From positions 124,001-188,000 of the forward strand of contig CALRQP020000002.1 in assembly GCA_943370355.1 (NCBI GenBank): 64,000 nucleotides of DNA, given 5' to 3'. The notes beneath the pieces were generated by a model. It did not search any database. It worked only from the letters and a program-made list of their open reading frames with translations, and had not been told where the DNA came from. Within the stretch, counting starts at the first letter, position 1; each line of letters starts with the position of its first letter. This stretch comes from JADCGM01 sp943370355 (GTDB lineage: Bacteria > Pseudomonadota > Alphaproteobacteria > Sphingomonadales > Sphingomonadaceae). A program made the translations under genes and the position numbers. This document shows positions 8,612-18,046 of this stretch, in pieces.

Positions 8612-9777
8612 CTGCCAATCCCGACACCGTCGCGCGCGCGGTCGACGGTTTTCGTACCGCGTTCGGGCGTACACCGGACCTCGTCTCCTTTGCGCCCGGC
8701 CGCGTAAACCTGATCGGTGAGCATACCGACTATAACGACGGGTTCGTCCTTCCCTGCGCACTTTCCTACGGCACTGTCGTTGCGCTGTGTGCGAGGCCGG
8801 ACCAGCGCATCGAGGCACGCGCGCTGGATTTCGGTGGCGTGCCTGCATCCTTTGCTCTGGATGAGGCGATTGAACCGCTGGGCGAGGGCCAGTGGGAGAA
8901 TCACCTGCGTGGCATCGCGGCAGGCATGCCGCGCTTCGGACTGCCGGTATGCGGGGCTGACATCGCCATTGCTGGTGATGTTCCGCAGGGCGCTGGACTG
9001 TCTTCGTCGGCATCGCTGGGAGTCGCGCTCGCGCTCGGACTGGCTACCTTGGCCGGTGCCGCCAACCCGACAGGCGAGGCACTTGCCAGAGTCGCGCAGT
9101 GGTCCGAACATCATTATGTCGGCTGTGCCTGCGGGATGATGGATCAGCTCGCCTCTGCGTTCGGCCAACAGGGCAAGCTGCTGCTCATCGATTGCCGGAG
9201 TTTTGACGTCCAGCCGGTTGCATTCCCCGACGACACCACGATCATGATTGTTCATTCCGGCGTGACGCGCGGCCTCGTCGATAGTGCCTACAATGAGCGC
9301 CGGAGCCAGTGCGAACTGGCAGCGGCGCATTACCGAGTGCCGGCATTGCGCGATGTGGACGCATCTTTGCTCGAAGCGGGGCGCGGCAACCTTGACGAAA
9401 CCGCCTATCGTCGAGCGCGGCACGTGGTCAGTGAGGATCAGCGGACTTTGCAAGCGGCGGCCGCATTCGCTTCAGGTGACCTGATCAGCGTCGGACGCGC
9501 GATGCGCGCCTCACATATTTCTCTTCGCGACGACTTCGAAGTCAGCCTGCCAGCGGTCGACCTGCTGGTCGATTGCTTGACGAACGCAATCGGACAGGCC
9601 GGTGGGGCAAGGATGACTGGCGGTGGATTTGGTGGATGCGTCGTCGCCATCCTGCCGCGGTCCAAGGTTAAGAATGTTGAAGATGCCCTGAATGCTCATT
9701 GGGCACGCATGGGCCTGACTCAGCAGTTGATGATATTCGCACAGCCGGAGGCGGGGGCGCACCTCATTCAGCTTTGA
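8608..9777 (+). CDS. galK: galactokinase
   Basis: GalK phosphorylates galactose at C1 with ATP, the first Leloir step, and belongs to the GHMP kinase family (389 aa, normal length). The galactokinase signature GRVNLIGEHTDYNDGFVLP is near residue 32. The glycine/serine-rich phosphate loop is QGAGLSSSASLG and the third GHMP motif is ARMTGGGFGGCVV. It is the last gene of the symporter-galT-galK arm and starts inside the galT stop (ATGA). No galE or galM gene is in the window, so UDP-galactose epimerisation must be encoded elsewhere. The 92 bases after it, before a convergent gene, show no clear terminator. Confidence 0.96.
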   Translation: MTANPDTVARAVDGFRTAFGRTPDLVSFAPGRVNLIGEHTDYNDGFVLPCALSYGTVVALCARPDQRIEARALDFGGVPASFALDEAIEPLGEGQWENHLRGIAAGMPRFGLPVCGADIAIAGDVPQGAGLSSSASLGVALALGLATLAGAANPTGEALARVAQWSEHHYVGCACGMMDQLASAFGQQGKLLLIDCRSFDVQPVAFPDDTTIMIVHSGVTRGLVDSAYNERRSQCELAAAHYRVPALRDVDASLLEAGRGNLDETAYRRARHVVSEDQRTLQAAAAFASGDLISVGRAMRASHISLRDDFEVSLPAVDLLVDCLTNAIGQAGGARMTGGGFGGCVVAILPRSKVKNVEDALNAHWARMGLTQQLMIFAQPEAGAHLIQL

Positions 9778-9869
9778 TATTGATCATCTCGCCCAGGTAA
9801 CAAGGCATCGTACCGGTGAGAAATGCTGACCGTGACGGCAGCGCCCCGATCGACTGGGCTGGGCAGCCG

Positions 9870-11060
9870 TCAACTTGCCAGTTTGCCAATATCCCTGTCA
9901 GTTCCTAACTGCATCACCTCAGCCATATTATTATAGTAGAAGGCCTTCATGGCTTCCGGGGCGCAATTTCCCATCGTTTCCTCAAACTTGGAAATTGGAT
10001 CCGCCGAACCTTCCGGATGGGGATAGTCCGAGGCATAGACAAGCATCTCCGGCCCGACCTGATCGATGACCCAGCCCACCGGCTCGCCTGCGAAGGGTGC
10101 GACCTTGATGTGACGTTTGGCGGTCACCGATGGCAGTTCATCAAACTTGCGCAGCCGTTTGAAAACGTTGGCAGTGAAATCGATCATTCTCAGCCAGGAC
10201 GGCAGCCAGATGCAGCCCTGCTCCATCGAAATCACCCGCAACTCCGGATGCCTGTCGAAGACCCCGTCGTAAATCATCGCACCCAAGAACAGCTGTACCG
10301 AATTGGCGATGGTCATGACGCCAACTTCGCCTGCCGGCGCGTCGTCGCCGATCTCATGAAACGTCCGGCCGTTGTTCCGGAAGCTCTGCGAGACTGGATC
10401 ATAGTGCCCATTGATCGCGACATGTGAAACGACCGGGATCCGATGTTCGACAAATTGCGCCCAGACGACATCGAAGTCAGGGTGGGTGAACGACCGGGCC
10501 GCATCGTTGGGCTCGTTGGTATCGACGGCGAACGTGTAGCAGCCGTCGGCAAGCCCTTCCCCCATCATCTCGATTGCCTTGTCGGGCCCGAGGCTCAGCG
10601 GAACATAGCCGACAGCCCGCATACGGCGGTCATGTTTGCAGAAATCACCCATGGCGCGGTTCAGAGCGCGGGCACCTGCTTCCAGTACCCTCGGGTCAGG
10701 GTCATGAACGAATTGATGAAAGGTGAAGGTCGCCAGAACGAGCTGAATCTCGTAACCGAACAGGTCGATGGCACGGGATCGTTCGACCGGATCGAAGGCT
10801 CCCAGACGCCCCCAGCCGACCTTCGTGTTGTCGAGGATTTGCGCCTCATATTCCGCAACTAGATCGGCATTGCCCTGCCGGGCAAGGAACTGCTCACGCC
10901 CGAGTTCAAGGCGATCCCGCTTCTGAATGACCGCCTTCTGCGCGAGCATCGACGGCAGAACAGCCTTCTCGTCGTCCCGTGCTGTACGAATGAGGAAGTC
11001 CTCAAGCTCGATGAGATGGCTGTCGACATCGATGATCCGTCTGGTTCCGGCGTAGGTCAT
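9870..11060 (-). CDS. amidohydrolase-2 family (PF04909) metal-dependent hydrolase or decarboxylase
   Basis: This 396-residue cytoplasmic TIM-barrel enzyme belongs to the amidohydrolase-2 group, which includes ACMSD- and gamma-resorcylate-decarboxylase-like enzymes. The metal-binding start is RIIDVDSHLIE, an altered D-x-H-x-H. Later features are HVAINGHYD, MEQGCIWLPSWLRMID, and VYASDYPHPEG, the usual C-terminal catalytic Asp motif of the family. The ATG at 11060 is preceded by GGGGGAGA at 8 bases; the longer frame upstream lacks such support. It stands divergent to a GPH symporter at the edge of a catabolic cluster. The reaction (C-C hydrolysis or decarboxylation of an aromatic or lactone-type compound) is inferred and the substrate is unknown. 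Confidence 0.8.
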   Translation of the reverse strand: MTYAGTRRIIDVDSHLIELEDFLIRTARDDEKAVLPSMLAQKAVIQKRDRLELGREQFLARQGNADLVAEYEAQILDNTKVGWGRLGAFDPVERSRAIDLFGYEIQLVLATFTFHQFVHDPDPRVLEAGARALNRAMGDFCKHDRRMRAVGYVPLSLGPDKAIEMMGEGLADGCYTFAVDTNEPNDAARSFTHPDFDVVWAQFVEHRIPVVSHVAINGHYDPVSQSFRNNGRTFHEIGDDAPAGEVGVMTIANSVQLFLGAMIYDGVFDRHPELRVISMEQGCIWLPSWLRMIDFTANVFKRLRKFDELPSVTAKRHIKVAPFAGEPVGWVIDQVGPEMLVYASDYPHPEGSADPISKFEETMGNCAPEAMKAFYYNNMAEVMQLGTDRDIGKLAS

Positions 11061-11394
11061 GCGCTCATCTCCCCCGCGATCAGCTCTCCGGCCTATTGCC
11101 GGCTCATCCCACACGCCACGCGGCCGCTTGATTCTGATGGCACCTGCGGGCGACTCAAGGGATATTAATGTGCATTCCGTCAATAACAAGGACAATCATC
11201 AGCAGCTTCCGATCGAGCCCTGGCCCATTTACGTGTCCGCTGCTGCCAAGGAGACTCCCATTCGTCTCGATGTTTGACACGCAAGGGCAGCTCAGATAGC
11301 AATAAATGACGATATTTATAATTAAAATCGGGTTGTCGATGCTGGGCCGCAGCTTCCAGCATATCCGGCCGATCCGGCAGATTCGGGGGCGGAC
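11061..11394. promoter_or_regulatory. divergent promoter region, amidohydrolase / GPH symporter
   Basis: There is no credible gene in these 334 bases. The part near 11150-11190 carries GTCAATAA next to ATATTAATG, which on the minus strand resembles, imperfectly, the 18-bp motif found four times further right. A very AT-rich block, TATTTATAATTAAAAT, lies near 11311-11330 upstream of the symporter and is a likely promoter. The symporter ATG at 11395 has GGGGGCGG in front of it. Confidence 0.35.
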
Positions 11395-12882
11395 ATGGTC
11401 GAGGCGCGAACTGGACTGCCGTTGCGGATCCGATTGGCCTACGGCGTCGGTGCCGTCGGCGAACTGGTTTTCCTCGGCATGTTCAACACTTTCATCACGA
11501 TCTTCTACAATCAGGCGATCGGTCTTTCGAACACCTTGATCGGGACCGCCGTGATGATCTCGTTGCTGGCCGATGCCATTGCGGACCCTGCAGTCGGCAT
11601 GATCTCGGATCGGTGGCGGTCCAAACTAGGAAGGCGGCATCCGTTCCTGTTCGCAGCACCTCTGCCGGCGGCAATTTCGCTGTACATGATCTTTGCGCCT
11701 CCCGCGGTTCTGACGGGGGCGGTTTCGGGGCATGAGCCCGATCAATTTCCGCTCTTTCTGTGGCTGTGTTTCTGGACGGTTGCGAGCCGCATATTCCTGA
11801 CGCTCTACGTCATCCCGCACTTCGCGCTGGGCGGCGAACTGGCGCGCGAGCCAAATGAGCGCTCGCGGCTGTTCAGCATGAACGCCGTGTTCGGCTATGC
11901 GACCGGTGCCCTATTCGCGATTGTCTCATGGGGCGTGTTTCTGGGCGGCAAGACGCTCAATCGCAGCGGAGTCCTGGTGCCGAAGCACCTTGAGGCGTCG
12001 GCCTATGGCCCGCTGGTATTTACCGCCTCCGCCGTCGTCCTTTTCGCCATTCTGCTTAGTGCCTGGGGAACGAGGGGGCAGATTCCCTTTCTGAGCGCGC
12101 CGCCAGCCCAGCAGGAGCGGCTTTCGCTCAGGACATACTACAGCGACCTGATGAACGCCCTGACCAACCGGAACTACCGGTTCCTCATGATCGGCTTCTT
12201 CTTCTTCATGATCTCCGTCGGTCTGACAGAAACCTTCGGCGTTTTCGCCAACACCTATGTTTGGGAACTGGAAACACGGCAGCTGAGCTGGTTCGGAGCC
12301 GCCGCTGTACCGGCGATCCTGCTCGGCGCCCTGCTCGCGCCTGCCGTGATGCGCCGGTTCGACCGCCGACCCGTGTTGCTATGCGCGATCGCCGGCGCGA
12401 CGGTGACCGCGCAATTGCCGATCGACCTGCGCCTGCTTGGCCTGTTTCCGGTGAACGGATCCGCGATGCTGCTGCCACTGCTGCTTGCAAATACCGCCGT
12501 AACCGCCGCTAGCATTGCAGTGGCGACGGTAGCCGTGCTGTCGATGCTGGGCGACATTGCCGATCAGAACGAGGTCACCACCAGCATGCGGCAGGAGGGG
12601 CTGATCTATTCTGCACGGGCCTTTTTCGCGAAAGCCTCGAACTCGGCCGGGCATTTCTGCGCAGGCCTTTTGCTCGACCTGTTCGTCCGGATCCCGTTCG
12701 GGGCCGTGCCTGGCAAACTCCCCGGCGACGTGGTTTTCCGCCTCGCGCTGGCCAGCGGTCCGATCATGGGCTTCGCGGCCGTCATCGCGATCCCCTTCTA
12801 CGCACGCTACGATCTGACCCGGGCGCAGCATCGGGTGTTACTCGACCAACTGGACGCGAGGCGGCAGTCGGTCATTGCCTAG
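11395..12882 (+). CDS. GPH-family (MFS) cation symporter
   Basis: This inner-membrane secondary transporter has 495 residues and about twelve hydrophobic segments. It belongs to the glycoside-pentoside-hexuronide:cation symporter branch of the major facilitator superfamily. Typical features are the early VGAVGELVFLGMFNTF, the loop DAIADPAVGMISDRWRSKLGRRHPF (family pattern D-P-x-x-G-x-x-S-D-x-x-x-S-x-x-G-R-R-R-P) and the mid-protein DIADQNEVTTSMRQEG. In sphingomonads such genes often sit in clusters for plant-derived or aromatic substrates. Here it adjoins an amidohydrolase and a VOC protein, so it probably imports the cluster's substrate or an intermediate. Specificity cannot be read from the sequence. 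Confidence 0.85.
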   Translation: MVEARTGLPLRIRLAYGVGAVGELVFLGMFNTFITIFYNQAIGLSNTLIGTAVMISLLADAIADPAVGMISDRWRSKLGRRHPFLFAAPLPAAISLYMIFAPPAVLTGAVSGHEPDQFPLFLWLCFWTVASRIFLTLYVIPHFALGGELAREPNERSRLFSMNAVFGYATGALFAIVSWGVFLGGKTLNRSGVLVPKHLEASAYGPLVFTASAVVLFAILLSAWGTRGQIPFLSAPPAQQERLSLRTYYSDLMNALTNRNYRFLMIGFFFFMISVGLTETFGVFANTYVWELETRQLSWFGAAAVPAILLGALLAPAVMRRFDRRPVLLCAIAGATVTAQLPIDLRLLGLFPVNGSAMLLPLLLANTAVTAASIAVATVAVLSMLGDIADQNEVTTSMRQEGLIYSARAFFAKASNSAGHFCAGLLLDLFVRIPFGAVPGKLPGDVVFRLALASGPIMGFAAVIAIPFYARYDLTRAQHRVLLDQLDARRQSVIA

Positions 12883-12945
12883 CCAATTCTGTCCGTCTGA
12901 CGCAGGTCAGGATTTCGGGAAACGACTGCCGGCCCTCAGAGCAGG

Positions 12946-13893
12946 TCAGCGCGCAGCGTCGATACGGGCGCAGATGCCGGGGTCGGCGAGCGTAGCCAGG
13001 GAAAACGGCCCGTCGGGCGATCGTAACTCAAGCAGTTCGAGCACATTACCTTCGGGATCGCCGGCAAACTGGCGTCGTCCGGCGTCGCCGGCATCAACAG
13101 CGGAAATCAAGCTTCCGCCCAGCTCGACAATGCGGGCCGCATCCGCTTCCAGTTGGTCGGTGACCAAACAAAAGTGGCTATAGCCGGGCTCGCTGAACGG
13201 CGCTGCCTTCGGTCTGCCGCGGTAGTCCGGCGCATGAAATTGCCACAACTCCAGCAGCATGTTTCCCGCCGATATCCACGCGCCTTCGAGTTCGGCGTCC
13301 TGCAGTCCGCCCATGCGGTCGAAACGGTCCGCCGGCCCAAAACGACCGCGATTCTGCAGCGGACGGCCGAGAAACTGCCCGTAAAAGGCAACCGCAGCGT
13401 CCATATCGCACGTCACGAGCGCGACATGCGCCATCCAGGTCGGCTCCGCCGGCGGGGCGTGGGGCAACCCCTCGATCTCCATGATGTTTCCCTCGGGGTC
13501 CCGCGAATAGGCATATTGGTTGCCCGTCCCGAGATCGAGCGGCGGCGCGATCAGGCTCCCGCCATGTCCCAGCACGGCCGCCTCAAGGATCGCAATATCA
13601 TGGTTCTGAATGCAGAAATGCCGGATTCCGGGTCTGTTGACGGGATCGGCGGCTTGATCGATGTCGAAACCCGGCTCGGGCAGCGACACGAGTTCGAGAT
13701 AGCCGTTCCGTCCTGCCAGGAGGCAGCGCTCCTGCCGTCCTTTGGGCAAACCGGGCTCGTCGAGCTCGACCTGCGCCGGCCAGCCGGTATCGGGCACCGT
13801 CACCGGTTCCAGCCCGACAACATGGCTGTAGTAATCAACGGCGGCCGCCAGATTCCGCACTGCCAGCGTGACGTGATGGATGCCCGTGATCAA
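12946..13893 (-). CDS. VOC-superfamily protein with two glyoxalase/dioxygenase modules
   Basis: This 315-residue protein contains two tandem vicinal-oxygen-chelate modules. The first starts at ITGIHHVTLAVRNLAAAVDYY, and the second at TWMAHVALVTCDMDAAVAFYG near residue 150. This matches the double-domain layout of extradiol dioxygenases and related enzymes. The likely metal histidines are H7 in the first module, then H161 and H220 (YSHFCLV) in the second, and a Glu near the C-terminus (EGNVLELLEL). The start is a TTG at 13893 with GAGGGAAGG upstream. It may cleave a catechol-like ring or isomerise an intermediate. It lies downstream of the TonB receptor on the same strand. The exact activity is unknown. 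Confidence 0.75.
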   Translation of the reverse strand: MITGIHHVTLAVRNLAAAVDYYSHVVGLEPVTVPDTGWPAQVELDEPGLPKGRQERCLLAGRNGYLELVSLPEPGFDIDQAADPVNRPGIRHFCIQNHDIAILEAAVLGHGGSLIAPPLDLGTGNQYAYSRDPEGNIMEIEGLPHAPPAEPTWMAHVALVTCDMDAAVAFYGQFLGRPLQNRGRFGPADRFDRMGGLQDAELEGAWISAGNMLLELWQFHAPDYRGRPKAAPFSEPGYSHFCLVTDQLEADAARIVELGGSLISAVDAGDAGRRQFAGDPEGNVLELLELRSPDGPFSLATLADPGICARIDAAR

Positions 13894-13987
13894 TGTCAGC
13901 CTTCCCTCGATCGCGTGCCATAACGACGTGCCCCGGACCGGATCAGCGGCAATGCGATCCGCTCCGGAGAAGTCGAACGACCGGCAG

Positions 13988-16288
13988 TCAGAACTTAGCG
14001 CGCAGCGTCACCTTCCAAGTCCGGGGATCACCGATATATTGGGTCGTCGTCACGTTATCCAGCGCGGTGTAGGAACTCCCCAGAACATAGTGAGCATAGA
14101 CTTTGTCGGTCACGTTTTCGACCGAGAAGGTAATGCCGTAGCGGTCGTCCGGCGCATCGAAGCCGGCGCGCAGGTTGAGCAGCCCATAGGAATCGACATT
14201 GTAAATTGCCCGGCCGGCGAGGTCGGTGTTCTTGGCCCCCTGCCAGGTCCATTCCGCCCGCACGAAGCCTTCATAGTCGGAGCCGCCAAGCTTCGACCGG
14301 TAGTCGCCGATGACGGAGTAGAAATCATGGGCATTGTCGCGGAATCGCTTGCCGACCAGAGTTGGGTCGGCGGAATATTTCGCGATCTTGATATCGTTCA
14401 GCGTGTAGCCGCCCGTGACCGATAGCCCGGGCAGCGCCGCCGGCCGCAGCACCATTTCCAGTTCGATGCCGTTGGACTTGATCAGATCGATGCCGACGTT
14501 GAGGGCAGCGCCGATCGCACTTGGCGTGATCGTCTGCAGGTTGCGCAGCCGCTGCCGATAGAAGGTGACATTGGTGGTCAGCGCCTTGTTGAACAAGGCC
14601 GTCCTCACCCCGGCTTCCCATAACGTCGGGATTTCGGGCTTCAGAACGGGCAGTCCGCCCGGCTGCAGGATGGCGGCGACGTTGACGCTTTCGGCGACAT
14701 CGATGCCGGGCCCCTTATAGCCGCGCGACCAGGACAGATAGGTCATGACGTCGTCGGTCCAGAAGTAGCGTCCGATCACGCGGCCTGACAGATTGTCGTT
14801 GTTGAACGGCTGGATGCCGATCACGTTCGCCCCGAAGAAGGGCGTGAACGGCTTGGTCGGATCGAGCGCGCTCGAAGCGCGGTTGTAGGTGGCAACGAGC
14901 GCGTCGTGGGTATAGCGGCCGCCAACGATGATGGCGGCCTTTTCGCTCAGATTGAACGTGGCTTCGCCATAAGCCGCATAGCTGTTGGTGGCGACGGTGC
15001 GGTCTGCCAGCGTGCGGACGTTGAAGAACGAGCCAGGGAACGGCAGGGCCAATTCGATGTCGACCCGGCCTTTTGCCGTGAGGTCCTGGTGGAAGAAGAA
15101 CAGCCCGCCGACGATGTCGACAGCGGAACCGATCTTGGTGTTGAGCTGCAACTCCTGGGTGAATTGCTCGGTGTTGACCTTGGTCCCGTTGCGGCTGTTG
15201 ACGTTCGAATTCGAGACACCGTCCGCCTCGTTGAATTCGTCGATATTCCATTTCCGCCACGCGGTGATCGACTTGACCGAGGTGGCACCGAAATCATAGT
15301 CCGCGTTGAGCGCAAGACCGCCAGAGTTTTTCTTTTCGAGAATCCGTTCATCGAGAACACCGACCTTGCGATTGCCGGGCCCGGGTACGATCCCAAGTGC
15401 CGCCAGCGCGGTCCGCAACTGCAAGGCGCCGGGGTTCGTCGCAAAGGCCAGAGCGCCTGACGGCGGCCCGGCGAACCGGTACGTCGATTGGCAGCAGCGA
15501 TTGCTGCTGTGCCCGAGGTCGCCGGTCAGGACGATCTTGAGATCCTCGTTTGCCTGGTAGAGCAGCTTGCCGCGCAGCGAATAGCCGTCCCGGTCATTCA
15601 GGTCGCGCTCGCCGACGATGGCATTGTCGAGCACACCGTCGCGCTTGTTGTAGGTGCCGGTCATGCGGAACGCGAGTTTCTCGCCGATCAGCGGGCCGGA
15701 AACGGTTCCGCGCACCTTGGTTTCATTGAAGCTGCCATAGGTCGCATCGGCACTGCCGCCAAAGACGAACGTCGGATCGTTCGTCTGGATGTTGATAACG
15801 CCCGCAGACGCGTTCTTGCCGAACAGCGTGCCCTGCGGACCCTTGATGATTTCAACCGACTTGATGTCGAGAAAATCGGAGAAGCCCTGGGCTTCCCGGC
15901 CCAGCACGACGCCATCAACGACCGTCGATACACTGGATTCGAAGCCATCGCTGAAGCTGAAGGTTGAAAGCCCGCGGATTTTGGATCCGCTTGCGCGGGT
16001 CGTGTTGAGCGGCGACAGCGCGATGCCAGGCACGAAGCGGACGATTTCGGAGACCTGCACGAAGCCCGTCCGCTCGAGAAACTCGCCCGTGACGACCGAC
16101 ACGGCGACCGGGGTATCCTGAAGCGTTTCCTTCACCTTGCGCGCAGTCACGATGATCTCATTCGGCGCTTCGCTGGTATCCGCGCTGGCTGCGGGCGCTG
16201 CCGCCGCCTGCTGGGCCTGCGCGGGTGCCATCGGCACGATTGCGACAGCGACCGATGACAACCACAGATTTTTCGCCAGCGATTTCAT
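13988..16288 (-). CDS. TonB-dependent outer-membrane receptor
   Basis: This outer-membrane active transporter has 766 residues and draws energy from TonB-ExbBD. It has a signal peptide (MKSLAKNLWLSSVAVAIVP, then APAQAQQ), a TonB-box-like NEIIVTARK, and a plug domain with SGSKIRGLSTFSF and VEIIKGPQGTLFGKNASAGV. The long beta-barrel region ends with the expected aromatic residue (VTLRAKF). The ATG at 16288 has GGGAGG ten bases upstream; the upstream in-frame ATG at 16375 would spoil the signal peptide. The plug composition is of the broad sphingomonad class that includes aromatic and oligosaccharide importers. One copy of the 18-bp motif lies 70-87 bases upstream in the same orientation. The substrate is unknown. 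Confidence 0.93.
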   Translation of the reverse strand: MKSLAKNLWLSSVAVAIVPMAPAQAQQAAAAPAASADTSEAPNEIIVTARKVKETLQDTPVAVSVVTGEFLERTGFVQVSEIVRFVPGIALSPLNTTRASGSKIRGLSTFSFSDGFESSVSTVVDGVVLGREAQGFSDFLDIKSVEIIKGPQGTLFGKNASAGVINIQTNDPTFVFGGSADATYGSFNETKVRGTVSGPLIGEKLAFRMTGTYNKRDGVLDNAIVGERDLNDRDGYSLRGKLLYQANEDLKIVLTGDLGHSSNRCCQSTYRFAGPPSGALAFATNPGALQLRTALAALGIVPGPGNRKVGVLDERILEKKNSGGLALNADYDFGATSVKSITAWRKWNIDEFNEADGVSNSNVNSRNGTKVNTEQFTQELQLNTKIGSAVDIVGGLFFFHQDLTAKGRVDIELALPFPGSFFNVRTLADRTVATNSYAAYGEATFNLSEKAAIIVGGRYTHDALVATYNRASSALDPTKPFTPFFGANVIGIQPFNNDNLSGRVIGRYFWTDDVMTYLSWSRGYKGPGIDVAESVNVAAILQPGGLPVLKPEIPTLWEAGVRTALFNKALTTNVTFYRQRLRNLQTITPSAIGAALNVGIDLIKSNGIELEMVLRPAALPGLSVTGGYTLNDIKIAKYSADPTLVGKRFRDNAHDFYSVIGDYRSKLGGSDYEGFVRAEWTWQGAKNTDLAGRAIYNVDSYGLLNLRAGFDAPDDRYGITFSVENVTDKVYAHYVLGSSYTALDNVTTTQYIGDPRTWKVTLRAKF

Positions 16289-16357
16289 TTTTATCCTCCC
16301 CCGAAACGTCTTTCCCCCGCCTGGAACGACAGATGGACAGATCGTCAATAACGCTAC

Positions 16358-16375
16358 TATTATTTCTTTAGTCAA
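16358..16375 (-). promoter_or_regulatory. 18-bp cluster motif, copy 1 (TonB receptor)
   Basis: On the minus strand this reads TTGACTAAAGAAATAATA, one of four copies of TTGACTWAWNNWATAATA. With flanks it becomes an ATTATT/AATAAT inverted repeat, as expected for a TetR-family operator. It lies about 70 bases upstream of the TonB receptor ATG and points toward it. Confidence 0.5.
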
Positions 16376-16452
16376 TAATCAATCTGCTTTTGCTGGCATG
16401 GGGCACGATTGGCGATATTGGTCATGCATTTCCCGATGGGCGTGGAATCTGA

Positions 16453-16470
16453 TTGACTTAAGATATAATA
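16453..16470 (+). promoter_or_regulatory. 18-bp cluster motif, copy 2 (SDR)
   Basis: This reads TTGACTTAAGATATAATA, 31 bases before the ATG of the SDR gene at 16502 and pointing toward it. The embedded TATAAT could serve as a -10 box, but TTGACT is far too close to be its -35 partner. Confidence 0.5.
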
Positions 16471-16501
16471 TGGCCGCCGGCCGCAGAATGAGGGACCCCG
16501 G

Positions 16502-17281
16502 ATGACGCGCACGAACGAGCTCGATGGCAAGGTGGCATTGATTACGGGCGCAGCGCGCGGGATCGGACTGGCAGCCGTCGCCCACCTCTCGCGAGCCGGG
16601 GCTGATGTTGTCGCATTCGACCTGCCTGGATCATCATGGGACGAGGTGCGCCATCATGTTGACGTCAGCGACCGGCGCCTGCTGGTCTGCGAAGGCGATG
16701 TGGCGGATGAAGCGGCGTGGGCGGCAGCCCGCGCCAAGGTCGGCGATCAGTTCGGCCGCATCGACATTCTGTTCAACAACGCGGGAATATCCGGTCCCGC
16801 CTGCCCGCTGTGGAACTATCCGGTCGCGGATTTCGATGAAGTCATGCGCATCAACTGCCGGGGCGTGTTCCTTGGCATGAAGTTTGGCGCGGACCTGATG
16901 AAGGAACACGGTGGTTCGATCATCAACATGTCCTCGGTATCCGGCCTGGGCGGGGGTCGCTCGCTGATCGCCTATAATGCCAGTAAACATGCCGTCATCG
17001 GCATGACCAAGGTCGGCGCGGTCGAGCTCGCCGAATTTGGTATCCGGGTCAATGCAATCTGCCCCGCAATGACCGAAACTGCCATGATGCTCGACCTGGA
17101 AACCGGCAAGAATGTCGAGGAAATCGCTGCGCTGCGCCGCAGATTCACATCGACAATCCCCTTGGCCCGCTATGCACAACCGTCGGAGATCGCCTCTGTG
17201 GTGCTGTTCCTGGCAAGCGATGCTTCGTCGTTTGTGACGGGAACAGCGATCCCCGTGGATGGGGGCCTCAAGGCGCAATAA
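16502..17281 (+). CDS. short-chain dehydrogenase/reductase
   Basis: This is a classical SDR of 259 residues. The NAD(P)-binding GKVALITGAARGIG is at the N-terminus. VVAFD ends strand 2 with an acidic residue, which suggests NAD(H) rather than NADP(H). FNNAGIS, the catalytic Ser in NMSSVSG, YNASK (catalytic Tyr and Lys) and the C-terminal FVTGTAIPVDGG complete the fold. It probably oxidises or reduces an alcohol/ketone of the cluster's substrate. It is transcribed divergently from the TonB receptor, and each of the two promoters carries a copy of the 18-bp motif. A TetR gene converges on it. Confidence 0.9.
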   Translation: MTRTNELDGKVALITGAARGIGLAAVAHLSRAGADVVAFDLPGSSWDEVRHHVDVSDRRLLVCEGDVADEAAWAAARAKVGDQFGRIDILFNNAGISGPACPLWNYPVADFDEVMRINCRGVFLGMKFGADLMKEHGGSIINMSSVSGLGGGRSLIAYNASKHAVIGMTKVGAVELAEFGIRVNAICPAMTETAMMLDLETGKNVEEIAALRRRFTSTIPLARYAQPSEIASVVLFLASDASSFVTGTAIPVDGGLKAQ

Positions 17282-17312
17282 CAACGCGCCCCGGCAGGGA
17301 GCGCCGATTCGC

Positions 17313-17966
17313 CTACGATTTCTTGCCGTATTGGGCCTGGAGCGACGCAGTGCTGCCTTTGAACAGGCAGATCACGATTTCCTCGATCTTCTTGCGGCTG
17401 ACCGCGCCGCTGCTGATCAGTTCGCCTGCGGCCCCCGTCATGCCCATCGACACCTCCGTCGCCAGCATCGCGACATCGCGCGGGACATTGAAGTTATGCG
17501 AGATTTCACTGGCCAGGAAATCGACCACGCGCTGCCGGGATTCCCGCTCCTGTTCCTTGAAGACAGCCGCGATCGATGGCTCACCCATCAAACGCTGAAT
17601 ATGCATGCCGTTCTTCTCGGCATGTTTGAGATAAGTGTGCGTGGTCAGACGGATCAGTTCGTCGAAGCTGGTTGCCTCGCTGACGGCGATCGTTTGCAAC
17701 TCCCATAGCCGCCGCTGGTCACGCAATAAGAGCTCTTGCAACAGGTTGGTGACGTTCTGGAAATAGGCGTAGACGAGCGGCTTGCTGACGCCGGCCTCTT
17801 GGCCGATCCGGTCCATGGTGACCGCCGAAATGCCCTCGCTCGCGACGAGGCTGGCTGCCTTGTCGAGGATCATATGTTTGCGAACTGCCGGGTCCAGTCG
17901 CCGCCGTTGTTTTGCAGTGTCAGCAGTTGGCATGAAGGGTCGAACGTCCGATGACATAGTGGCCAT
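17313..17966 (-). CDS. TetR-family transcriptional regulator
   Basis: This is a 217-residue helix-turn-helix repressor-type protein. Residues about 28-75 form the TetR DNA-binding domain: MILDKAASLVASEGISAVTM, then DRIGQEAGVSKPLVYAYF. The rest is an all-helical ligand domain without an identifiable pocket type. It lies 80 bases downstream of the Coq4-like gene on the same strand and may share its transcript. It is similar in layout to the TetR gene at 21240 (same VYAYF-N-T/L-L pattern), so the two may be paralogues. It is a candidate for binding the repeated 18-bp motif. Confidence 0.9.
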   Translation of the reverse strand: MATMSSDVRPFMPTADTAKQRRRLDPAVRKHMILDKAASLVASEGISAVTMDRIGQEAGVSKPLVYAYFQNVTNLLQELLLRDQRRLWELQTIAVSEATSFDELIRLTTHTYLKHAEKNGMHIQRLMGEPSIAAVFKEQERESRQRVVDFLASEISHNFNVPRDVAMLATEVSMGMTGAAGELISSGAVSRKKIEEIVICLFKGSTASLQAQYGKKS

Positions 17967-18046
17967 GCGGTTTCGCTTACGCGTTGTCGGCTAGGATGTC
18001 ATGCTGCGCTGCTTTTGGCCGGCTCGGCATATTCGTCGAAACGATC

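Noticed and set aside
16453..16470. TTGACT...TATAAT as a sigma-70 promoter.
   Set aside because: Spacing between the hexamers is about 5 bases instead of 16-18, and the whole 18-mer recurs, which fits an operator better.
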